Shown: positions 25,359 through 32,484 of the stretch, one piece after another | How positions within the stretch are numbered: position 1 is the stretch's first letter | Layout of the letters: every line of letters starts with the position of its first letter | NCBI GenBank assembly: GCA_035507035.1 | Contig: DATJOJ010000032.1 | Span: 44,593-108,592 of the forward strand | DNA: 64,000 nucleotides | Direction: 5' to 3' | Origin: DATJOJ01 sp035507035 | Lineage (GTDB): Bacteria; Acidobacteriota; Terriglobia; Terriglobales; Acidobacteriaceae | Translations under genes and position numbers: made by a program | Notes under the pieces: model-generated | Told to the model about the DNA's origin: nothing | Database searches by the model: none | Seen by the model: the letters and a program-made list of their open reading frames with translations, nothing else

Positions 25359-26878
25359 TCGATCCCGCCTGGCATGTGAGTTTCTATAGTTTTAAGAGTT
25401 CCGCGCGGAAGCGAGGCCAAAACCGGCGCCTGCAGGCAAGTGAAGACTTCATCCGGCGTGCGAAGGGCCGGATTCAAGTAGTCGCTGACAAAAGCGAGGC
25501 TCACGCTGAAAACTCCGGCGCAGGCGAGACCGATCAACCCAAATCCGAAAACAGAGATCTTGGCAAGGGCAGGAACGGCAGGCTGCTCGGCGATGATGAC
25601 ATTCAGAATTCCGCCTTGGTCGAGGGCATCGCCGATGCGCGCCTCTTCACGCTTGTTGACGTAGAGGAGATACTTGTCCTCAGCTTCCTTTAATTCTTGA
25701 AGGAGAAATTCTTGTTCCGTGGCACGGTCGTTAAGTTGGTGGGCGGCATCGCGATAGTGCGCCAAAAGAGAAGATTCGGCCCGAGCATGAGCTGAGAGGG
25801 CGACCGCTTGAACCTCCGCTTTGATTAACTCCTCTTTCGCCCACTCATGGTTGGGCTCAAGATCGCTGGCCTGATCGCGGACCGGAGCTAGCTCCTCGTC
25901 GGCGAGGGTCGCTTTGGTCTGGGCGATCTCTTCATCGACTTCCTGAACCAGTCGATAACTGGGTTCAAATTGGGTGAGCAGTTCGGTTCGCTTGAGTTCG
26001 AGTTCGAGCAAACGGCTCTTCATCTTCTCGAGCAGTTGGGGATTGTCGGAGTTGCGAATCTGGGTGAGAGTTCGTTCTGGGAGCGCGTTGAATTTTTCCT
26101 GCAAGGCGCGAATGCGTTCCGAGTTTTCGACAATCGCAACCTGAGTCTGACGGTCGTCAGCGTCGGCTTCATTCACGCGCTGCAAGGCCATGTCACGTTC
26201 TTGCGCGGCGGCGACTACGCCTTGGTCCCGGGAGAACTCCATCAGCTGAAATTCGGCGGCTTCGAGCGAATGCCGAGACTGAGTAACCTGCTGATCGAAG
26301 AAATTGAACTCCCCGGAAGGGCGATGCACCTGGTGATGGCGCGCGAGGTAAGCATCCTGCAGCGCACGCAGAGCCTTATGGCTCTGCCCAGGATCCGCAC
26401 AATTGTAGGAGACGGTGATTAGTGCAGCTTTGCGCACGGCTTCGACATTGAGGCGCTTTCGCGTACGGCGCACGGCGCGCGCCAATTGGCGCTCCGGAGT
26501 GTCACCGACCAAACTCCAGAGCCAAGAGTGGCCTTCAGAAATTAAGCCGGCATTTTGAATAACGGTCCGCAGAATTTCATCGTCCTGCAAGAGCTCGGCC
26601 TCAGAATTCACTTCCTCTTCGGTCACTTCCTGGCGTTCGAATTCAGCCTGGCTGCCGATGGGGGTAACCGCAGGATCGACCCGCCCGCGCCGAAGCAGGA
26701 CTTTCATCTCAGATTCGTAGCTGGGAGCGACAATGCCGTAGGCCAGGATCGCGAGAAAGACTAGAAAGAAGGAGATCAGCACCAGTCTGGGCTGCCGGAA
26801 CAGAACCGCCAAAAGATCACGCATCGTGGGCGAATTTTCCCGGGGCGGTGTTGCCACGATTCTCAGCTCTTCGACCAT
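25355..26878 (-). CDS. Chain-length determinant / GumC-type polysaccharide co-polymerase
   Basis: A 507-residue Wzz-family protein. Two membrane segments flank a long periplasmic part: the first at about 32-52 (VLISFFLVFLAILAYGIVAP) and the second at about 440-465. Between them lie the Wzz fold start SYESEMKVLLRRGRVDP and long coiled-coil helices (about 200-410). No cytoplasmic kinase domain is fused; the degenerate homologue is a separate gene four bases overlapping. Such proteins regulate polymerisation and bridge to the outer-membrane Wza channel. Start ATG at 26878 with AGGA about ten bases upstream. Confidence 0.9.
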   Translation of the reverse strand: MVEELRIVATPPRENSPTMRDLLAVLFRQPRLVLISFFLVFLAILAYGIVAPSYESEMKVLLRRGRVDPAVTPIGSQAEFERQEVTEEEVNSEAELLQDDEILRTVIQNAGLISEGHSWLWSLVGDTPERQLARAVRRTRKRLNVEAVRKAALITVSYNCADPGQSHKALRALQDAYLARHHQVHRPSGEFNFFDQQVTQSRHSLEAAEFQLMEFSRDQGVVAAAQERDMALQRVNEADADDRQTQVAIVENSERIRALQEKFNALPERTLTQIRNSDNPQLLEKMKSRLLELELKRTELLTQFEPSYRLVQEVDEEIAQTKATLADEELAPVRDQASDLEPNHEWAKEELIKAEVQAVALSAHARAESSLLAHYRDAAHQLNDRATEQEFLLQELKEAEDKYLLYVNKREEARIGDALDQGGILNVIIAEQPAVPALAKISVFGFGLIGLACAGVFSVSLAFVSDYLNPALRTPDEVFTCLQAPVLASLPRGTLKTIETHMPGGIE

Positions 26879-26950
26879 AAGTAGTCCTGCACGCCGGTTC
26901 CGAGTACAAGAATGTTTGTGACCGCGGATTTTTTGGCGCCCAAACTCCTC

Positions 26951-27697
26951 CTAAAATTCAGTCGGACTGGCATACAGGCTGAGAACCGAAGCCGGTAGGA
27001 ACTGCCGGACCTTGGATACAGCATTCTGAGGAACAAACAGTAAGTCGCCGGGCTGAAGGTGGACGTCTTCCGCCAGCGACCCGGTTTTCAGCATCTTCTT
27101 TACATTGAGCAAGTGAGATTCGACTGTGTCGCCGGAGATTCTCCGAAAGAGCACGACTTGCGAATGCTTCGAGCGGGGCGTAAATCCGCCCGCGATGGCG
27201 ACAGCCGCCGTTACTGTGGTGTCAGAGCGCAATTCATACTTGCCGGGATGGCCGAGTTCGCCAGCCGCGATGAAGAATGGCTTATCGAAGTCTTTGAGCA
27301 CGACGGTCGTGACGGGGTCGTGAAGTACGCCGGCGTATGCCTGGACAATGGCCTGTTGCAGCTCGGGAAGGGTGGCACCTTGCGCATAGACTGGCTCGAC
27401 TCCCTTCAAAGGAATGAAACCGTCAGGTTGCACGGTGACGGCCTGATCCATCTGCGGGGAAAAGGCGAAGTCGATTTCGAGAACGTCGCTGGTTCTTAAC
27501 CGGTAGAGCGGACGGCGTACCCCCGTCAGGGCTGGACTCCGTTCGCCGCCCGCTGCTCCGGATTTCGTGGTTTCCGCCGTTTTTGCGGGTTCAACAGTTG
27601 TCTCGGACTGTTGCTCCTGAATTGCGGCCACCACCAACTTCTGCTGCCCGATGCAGCAGAGAAGAACGAGACCGAAAATCGCTGTCTTGCGCGTCAT
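26951..27697 (-). CDS. Polysaccharide export outer-membrane protein (Wza-like)
   Basis: A 248-residue exported protein with the Poly_export domain (RLRTSDVLEIDFAF...VTVQPDGFIPLKG, about 66-145) and an SLBB domain (FFIAAGELGHPGKYEL...VAIAGGFT, about 150-205). The N-terminus has a hydrophobic signal (FGLVLLCCIGQQ) with two Cys that could be a lipobox, but it does not fit well. It is shorter than E. coli Wza and similar to proteins from operons with GumC-type partners. It is the first gene of the minus-strand exopolysaccharide operon. Confidence 0.9.
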   Translation of the reverse strand: MTRKTAIFGLVLLCCIGQQKLVVAAIQEQQSETTVEPAKTAETTKSGAAGGERSPALTGVRRPLYRLRTSDVLEIDFAFSPQMDQAVTVQPDGFIPLKGVEPVYAQGATLPELQQAIVQAYAGVLHDPVTTVVLKDFDKPFFIAAGELGHPGKYELRSDTTVTAAVAIAGGFTPRSKHSQVVLFRRISGDTVESHLLNVKKMLKTGSLAEDVHLQPGDLLFVPQNAVSKVRQFLPASVLSLYASPTEF

Positions 27698-28066
27698 GAT
27701 GCGAGTAACCCGATTTCTCCTGAATCTCTGCTATGCAACCGGGCAGGTTAATTAGAAAGCCTGGAGCGAACAAGACATGGAAGGTGGCATCCACAAAGGT
27801 AGGCGGGCGAGCGGATAGCTTCGTACTACTTTGGTGGGTGCGTACAAAGTAGGCTTGCGCGCGGCCCGTCACCTTCCCGGGTTCGTTGGAGACAAAATCT
27901 GCTCGGATTTGAAAGCACTATGGATACAAGGCAGTGCAGGAATGGGAAGCAGTCTCGGCACGAAACGATTTTCCACACAAACTCACTTGCTTGCGATGTC
28001 GAATGATCACAGAAAAGCCACAGTCAGCCTCGCTATTCTTAGCCAGTCAAAAACTCACGGGGCATT
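27698..28066. other. Divergent regulatory region of the exopolysaccharide operon and the LuxR gene
   Basis: This 369-base gap separates the operon start (minus) from the LuxR-type gene (plus). It holds the inverted repeat at 27826-27852 and a related direct-repeat half site at 27794-27803. I see no convincing -35/-10 pair for either direction, and no coding frame that looks real. Confidence 0.6.
27826..27852. promoter_or_regulatory. Candidate operator, CTACTTTG-N11-CAAAGTAG
   Basis: Two perfect 8-base arms (27826-27833 and 27845-27852) with an 11-base spacer put the half-site centres 19 bases apart, about two helical turns. A third similar half site, CAAAGGTAGG, lies at 27794-27803. The position, 130-155 bases upstream of the Wza gene and next to a DNA-binding regulator gene, makes it a likely control site. 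Confidence 0.55.
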
Positions 28067-28816
28067 ATGGGAATATTTTCTGCGGACACGGCGCCAATCG
28101 AGATTCTGGTCGCCGATTCGAATCACATGCACGGTCAACTTCTCACCGGAGCCTTGCGCCGACGGGCCGAGTTTCGCGTAACTTCTTGTTGTCTGGACAT
28201 TGACGCGATCATTGCCACAATTGCGAAGGATCCGATTGCGGTAGCTCTTATCGATGCCACAGACGAAACGTCCATTCTACGCAGCTTTCATCTGGCTTAT
28301 CCACGAATCGCCAAAATCTTGTTGTTAGAACAGTTAAACCGTGACGAGGTCATTAACGCGTTCCGATTTGGAGCGAGAGGAGTTTTTGATCTGGCGGACT
28401 CCTCTTTCCGAACGCTTTGCAAATGCATCCACCGGGTCCACCAGGGGCAAATCTGGATCAGCAATGAGCAACTTTCTTATCTTGTTGAAGCGTTGGCGGT
28501 CGGTCCCGGCATGCGGGTGTTGAACAGCCGCGGGGCTGACCTCCTGACACCCCGGGAGGAACAGGTCGTGGCGTTGGTGGCGGATGGATTGAGCAACCGG
28601 TATATTGCTCGGGAACTTGGACTGAGTGTGCACACGGTCAAAAAATATCTGTTTCGAATCTTCGACAAGCTGGGGGTGTCGTCTCGTGTAGAGCTGGTTC
28701 TCTATGCCATGAGCCATGGCGAGGCGCGGGCGGTGGAGTGCATTCCGGCGCCGCTTGCAAAAAAAATCGCGCGCCCGCAGGCGCGCGAAGTCGGGGTTCT
28801 CGAACAGTTAGCTTGA
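28067..28816 (+). CDS. LuxR/NarL-type transcriptional regulator with degenerate receiver
   Basis: A 249-residue regulator. The C-terminal GerE helix-turn-helix is canonical (LTPREEQVVALVADGLSNRYIARELGLSVHTVKKYLFRIFDKLGVSSRVEL, about 160-215). The N-terminal domain has the receiver fold (ILVADSNHMHGQLL, VALIDATDE, RFGARGVFDLAD), but the first acidic pair is reduced to a single Asp, the conserved Thr/Ser is missing (LLLEQ) and the conserved Lys is replaced (DLADSS), so normal phosphorylation is doubtful. It is divergent to the exopolysaccharide operon and is the obvious candidate to control it (inference). Its last 50 bases overlap the terminator of the convergent gene. Confidence 0.88.
   Translation: MGIFSADTAPIEILVADSNHMHGQLLTGALRRRAEFRVTSCCLDIDAIIATIAKDPIAVALIDATDETSILRSFHLAYPRIAKILLLEQLNRDEVINAFRFGARGVFDLADSSFRTLCKCIHRVHQGQIWISNEQLSYLVEALAVGPGMRVLNSRGADLLTPREEQVVALVADGLSNRYIARELGLSVHTVKKYLFRIFDKLGVSSRVELVLYAMSHGEARAVECIPAPLAKKIARPQAREVGVLEQLA
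28759..28790 (-). terminator. Rho-independent terminator of the S41-like gene, inside the LuxR gene
   Basis: TCGCGCGCC (28767-28775) and GGCGCGCGA (28780-28788) form a perfect 9-bp stem with loop CGCA; on the minus strand it is followed by eight T (28766-28759). It ends the minus-strand gene that stops at 28808 and lies inside the coding sequence for the C-terminal tail of the convergent LuxR gene. Confidence 0.88.
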
Positions 28817-30022
28817 CCGGGCTTTCAGGACTTCGATTGCCTTTTGCAATTGATCATCTTGCGGATTCACCGGCTTCTTGGTTTCCTCCGAAGGCTGGGC
28901 ATTCTCATCCTCATCTGGAACCGCCGCATCTTCATCGGCATCGGCCACTAGAACGTTGGGCGTGACGGCGGTGTCTTGAATCGCCTTTCCGCTTGGGCTG
29001 TAGTACTTGGCAACTGAGAGAATCAAAGCTGAGCCTTCCGGAAGCTCGATGACTTTCTGAACTGAGCCTTCACCGAAGGTTTTGTCGCCGACTACGTCGC
29101 CGCGGGCGTTCTCCAGAATGGCCGAAGCCACAATTTCAGCAGCGCCGGCCGTTCCGCGATTCACCAGCACGACCAAGGGCAGATTCGTAATCGCTTTGCC
29201 GGCATCGGCATTGAACGACTCGCGCGGATATTTTTGCCCTTGGAGGTAAGTAATGGTTCCGTGATTCATGAAGAGATTGGCGGTTGCGATCCCTTCCAAC
29301 TCGTCACCCTGTGCGCAATCGCGCAAGTCAAGGATCAGCTTCTTGGCGCCGTCCTTTTGGACGGCCTTGATCTTGTTAGCAATTTCCTGGGATTTGCCCT
29401 TGGTGAGCGTATCGACACGAATCACAGCGATGCCGTCTCCGACCTGTTTGTCGGTCACGGGCGGAATGTTGACGACCGCACGCGTGATCACCATCTTTTC
29501 CGGCTCGGCGCGCCGAGCGCGAACAACCGAGACGGTCACGTTCGAGCCAGGATCGCCCTCCAGCAGATCGCGGATCTCGGCGACAGACATCTCCCGTGTG
29601 CTCTTGCCTTCGATGGCCTCGAGGATATCGGTGTCTTCCAGGCCGGCCTTATCGGCTGGACCTCCGGGAATAACGGATACGACGGCTGCATATCCGAAAC
29701 GCTTGGAGATCGCGGCACCGATATCGGCCTTGGATCCCGCGAGATGATCTTTATAAAGCTTGTATTGCGCGGGCGTCAGGTAGCTGGAGTCGGCGTCAAG
29801 GGACTCGAGCAAGCCATGCAAAGCGCCCTGCGTAACGTCGGGAATGTTGGGTTCTTCCACGTATTCGCTGCGAACACGGGAAAGAACTTCGCTGTAGACC
29901 TGCAGCTGCCGGTAGGCGCCGTCGTTGTTGGAGGCGCGAACGCCGTTCATATCGCCGATCACCATGAACAGCAGAACTGCGGCGGAGAGCACGAGAATTG
30001 ATGCTTTGAATTTTGTCGACAT
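28808..30022 (-). CDS. S41-family (C-terminal processing protease) homologue lacking catalytic dyad
   Basis: A 404-residue protein with an N-terminal membrane anchor/signal (about 8-27), the CTP helical region, a PDZ domain (about 100-185) and an S41 core. In active CTPs the Ser is the middle S of SAS in NxGSASASE and the Lys is in TFGKGxVQ, 25 residues later. Here these segments read NRGTAGAAEIV and KTFGEGSVQ, so Ser is Gly and Lys is Glu; the usual DLRNNPGG is DLRDCAQGD. It is therefore probably a non-proteolytic PDZ protein. The ATG at 30022 was preferred over a GTG at 30049 that abuts AGGAA too closely. The C-terminus is acidic. It converges with the LuxR gene by 9 bases. Confidence 0.82.
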   Translation of the reverse strand: MSTKFKASILVLSAAVLLFMVIGDMNGVRASNNDGAYRQLQVYSEVLSRVRSEYVEEPNIPDVTQGALHGLLESLDADSSYLTPAQYKLYKDHLAGSKADIGAAISKRFGYAAVVSVIPGGPADKAGLEDTDILEAIEGKSTREMSVAEIRDLLEGDPGSNVTVSVVRARRAEPEKMVITRAVVNIPPVTDKQVGDGIAVIRVDTLTKGKSQEIANKIKAVQKDGAKKLILDLRDCAQGDELEGIATANLFMNHGTITYLQGQKYPRESFNADAGKAITNLPLVVLVNRGTAGAAEIVASAILENARGDVVGDKTFGEGSVQKVIELPEGSALILSVAKYYSPSGKAIQDTAVTPNVLVADADEDAAVPDEDENAQPSEETKKPVNPQDDQLQKAIEVLKARSS

Positions 30023-30202
30023 CGAAAAGTTTTCTCGGAGGTTAGTCACTTCCTGGAGAAGTTTCTTAATTATAACCCGTTAGATGCGGGTGGCGACCAG
30101 ATTGGACGGTCAAAATTGTGGATGTTGGTAACCAGATCGGGATTTCGGTTTGAGCGAGACGACCCGTGCGAGGAAACGCAATTCCGCCACAGAACCAATA
30201 AC

Positions 30203-31000
30203 TTACGGAGGGTCCGCGATGACGGCGCTGGGAGACGCCAAGATCTCGTGCTGGCCAACACCCCGCTCATTAGCGACCCGGGTTCCGGTGTTCAGTTGGT
30301 AGTCGGTGTAGTCGATGGTGAGGTTAATCTTCCCGCCCATCCGGACCTGGGAAGTGGATTCGGTATGAGCAGGAAGCCAGAAGCCGTCTTGTGGACGCCA
30401 AAGATAGGCCACCTCGGTGTGGCTCGCCCACATAGAAACATTCTTTTGGGGCTCGCCTTCCATGCGGGCGATGGCAAAGTCGCGGGCGTCGACCCAGATC
30501 TTGCCGCGATAGAGATATCGGCTTTTCCCTTTCGGACTTACGTTGAGAACGTAAAAGTCGCCTTGGGGGGTGTGCTGCACCTGTTCCAGGGCGAAGTCGT
30601 AGTTGTCGGAAGTGACTTCCAACTGCTTTCGGTTTTCTTCTTCCTGCGCCTCCGATTCGCTGCTGAGCATTTTCATAAGGATGCGATTGATCAGCAGGCT
30701 TGAACCACTGCGGGAAATCACGCGAAACTCTTTCTTATCGGGCGCGGTGTAACTCATTTCCACCTGCATGTCGGCTTGATGATGCCCGAAGATCCCGCTG
30801 TAAGTCAGATGGTAGGTACGCTTGCCCTGATAACCACGGAGAGCTTCACTACGGCGCAGGTTCGCGGCCATCAACTTTTGTACGATTTCAGAAGCGTTTA
30901 ACGGAGCCGCCGAGGCCGCATCTTCCGCCGAAGAGAAACTGGGCACAACAAGGAGAAGGAGGCTGATCAACATTGGCAGTTGTCGGCGGAACAAACCCAT
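30203..31000 (-). CDS. Exported LolA-like lipoprotein-sorting/outer-membrane protein
   Basis: A 265-residue protein with a signal peptide (LPMLISLLLLVVPSFSSAED). The remainder shows the LolA/LolB-type pattern of a curved beta-sheet: QGKRTYHLTYSG, MQVEMSYTAPDKKEFRVISRSGSS, FYVLNVSPKGKSRYLYRGKIWVDARDFAIARMEGEP and WLPAHTESTSQVRMGGKINLTIDYTDYQ. Many Acidobacteria proteins of this type are annotated as outer-membrane lipoprotein-sorting proteins; a true LolA role is not shown, and binding of another lipid is possible. It follows the ECF sigma factor gene on the same strand with a 158-base gap and may belong to its regulon. Confidence 0.8.
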   Translation of the reverse strand: MGLFRRQLPMLISLLLLVVPSFSSAEDAASAAPLNASEIVQKLMAANLRRSEALRGYQGKRTYHLTYSGIFGHHQADMQVEMSYTAPDKKEFRVISRSGSSLLINRILMKMLSSESEAQEEENRKQLEVTSDNYDFALEQVQHTPQGDFYVLNVSPKGKSRYLYRGKIWVDARDFAIARMEGEPQKNVSMWASHTEVAYLWRPQDGFWLPAHTESTSQVRMGGKINLTIDYTDYQLNTGTRVANERGVGQHEILASPSAVIADPP

Positions 31001-31158
31001 CTCCCCTTCTTCCTCGAGTGACGTTGCAGAAGATCCCACGAAATACCTTAAATCTAGCACACGCGGAACCGTGCCCCTGGCCGGCGAGGACGAGATCCGC
31101 TACTCATAGTCTTTTGTTGCAATTCGAACGGACGTGGTTGCGCGAAAAAGCAGGAGAT

Positions 31159-31794
31159 TCAGCGCGCGTCGGCCAACTGGTGACGGAGCTTGTGGGTGGC
31201 GCGGAAGAGCGTGTTCTTAATCGTTCCTTCGCTGGTATTTAGAATTCCGGCAACCGTGCGCAAACGAAGGCCATGATAATGCTTTAGCTCGAACACCATG
31301 CGTTCCCGAGCCGATAACGCTTCGAGAGCACGCAGGATGGTCCTGCGCAAGTCGCGGCTCATCATATTGCGTTCCGGACTGGCGCTTGCGCGATGATCGG
31401 GCAAGCGGTCCAAAATAGGCTCTTCTTCACCATCGGAAGAAAGCGTGGTGGTGAGATCGCGCGCACGCGTAGATTTCTTGCGAAGAAAATCTAAGCAAAG
31501 ATTCGTCACAATCCGGTAAATCCAGGTATAGAAAGAGCACTCAAAGCGGAAGCTAGCGAGATTAATGTAGGCGCGCAGGAAAGCTTCCTGATAGATATCA
31601 CGGCCGTCTTCTTGCGAGCCGGTCAGGTGAACGGCAAGCCGCAAAACGGCGCGATCATATTGCCGGACCAGCTCTTCAAATGCCGTGGTGTCGCCCATTT
31701 GCGCCTGGCGGATCAGTTGAGTATCGTCGACTCGGCCCGAGCCGGTTCCAGTCCGCTGCGCTCCACGTAGCTGTAGCGTATTTTCCACGTACAT
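31159..31794 (-). CDS. ECF-type RNA polymerase sigma factor
   Basis: A 211-residue sigma-70 family factor. Region 2 is AFEELVRQYDRAVLRLAVHLTGSQEDGRDIYQEAFLRAYINLASFR with the FYTWIYRIVTNLCLDFLRKK core-binding/-10 part, and region 4 is ALEALSARERMVFELKHYHGLRLRTVAGILNTSEGTIKNTLFRATHKLR with a helix-turn-helix for the -35. An acidic linker (SSDGEEEPI) separates them. Its gene starts nine bases after the OmpR-type regulator, so a two-component system and an ECF sigma share an operon. No anti-sigma gene is adjacent; control may be by transcription (inference). Confidence 0.92.
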   Translation of the reverse strand: MYVENTLQLRGAQRTGTGSGRVDDTQLIRQAQMGDTTAFEELVRQYDRAVLRLAVHLTGSQEDGRDIYQEAFLRAYINLASFRFECSFYTWIYRIVTNLCLDFLRKKSTRARDLTTTLSSDGEEEPILDRLPDHRASASPERNMMSRDLRRTILRALEALSARERMVFELKHYHGLRLRTVAGILNTSEGTIKNTLFRATHKLRHQLADAR

Positions 31795-31803
31795 CTCCGC
31801 TCC

Positions 31804-32484
31804 CTAGCCAACGAATTTGTAGCCCGTTCCGTGCACCGTCAGGATGAAGCGTGGCTCCTCCGGGCGGGGTTCGACCTTCTGCCGCAGGCGCACGACGTGC
31901 GCATCCACCGTCCGCGTCGTGGGAAAGTGGTCATAGCCCCAAACTTCTTCCAGCAACCGGTCGCGGCTCAATGTTTCGCCGGGGTGGTGCAGGAAGAATT
32001 TCAGCAAATCGAATTCCTTTGAGGAAAAATCGACGGCTTTGCCCCGCTTGGAAACTTGGCAGCTCTTGAAATTCACCTCTACGTCGCCGAAGGCGAACTT
32101 CTCCGCCGGTTTGGTGGTGATTCCGGCGCGGCGCATCACGGCTTTCACGCGCGCCAACAATTCACGGATCGAGAAAGGCTTCGTGACGTAATCATCAGCG
32201 CCGAGTTCCAGCCCCACAACTTTGTCCACTTCCTGGCCGCGCGCGGTGAGCATGATGATCGGCAGCGACGGCCGTTTGGCTTTGAGCTGTTTGCAGACGT
32301 CGAGCCCGCTCATGCGCGGCATCATGACATCGAGGATGACAATGTCCGGCATCTCGCTCAACGCCCGCTCCAAACCGGCGACACCGTCAGGCGCGGTGAT
32401 GACCTGGTAGCCTTCGAACTCGAAGTTGTCGCGCAACCCGGACACCATGTTGGGCTCATCCTCGACGATCAGGATTTTTGCCAT
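31804..32484 (-). CDS. OmpR/PhoB-family response regulator
   Basis: A 226-residue regulator with a canonical receiver (DEP near 9-11, phosphoacceptor in VILDVMMPRMSG at about residue 52, T in MLTARG, K in YVTKPFS) and a winged-helix domain (about 130-224, ending in VRLRQKVEPRPEEPRFILTVHGTGYKFVG). GGAG lies eight bases before the ATG. Its start overlaps the end of the kinase gene by 16 bases. Confidence 0.95.
   Translation of the reverse strand: MAKILIVEDEPNMVSGLRDNFEFEGYQVITAPDGVAGLERALSEMPDIVILDVMMPRMSGLDVCKQLKAKRPSLPIIMLTARGQEVDKVVGLELGADDYVTKPFSIRELLARVKAVMRRAGITTKPAEKFAFGDVEVNFKSCQVSKRGKAVDFSSKEFDLLKFFLHHPGETLSRDRLLEEVWGYDHFPTTRTVDAHVVRLRQKVEPRPEEPRFILTVHGTGYKFVG

Noticed and set aside
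27831..28181. Plus-strand frame overlapping the LuxR gene start and the operator region
   Set aside because: It would cross the regulatory inverted repeat and overlap the LuxR gene in another frame; composition is not protein-like.
28767..28788. Hairpin as terminator for the plus-strand LuxR gene
   Set aside because: On the plus strand no T run follows, and it lies before the stop codon; it works only for the minus strand.
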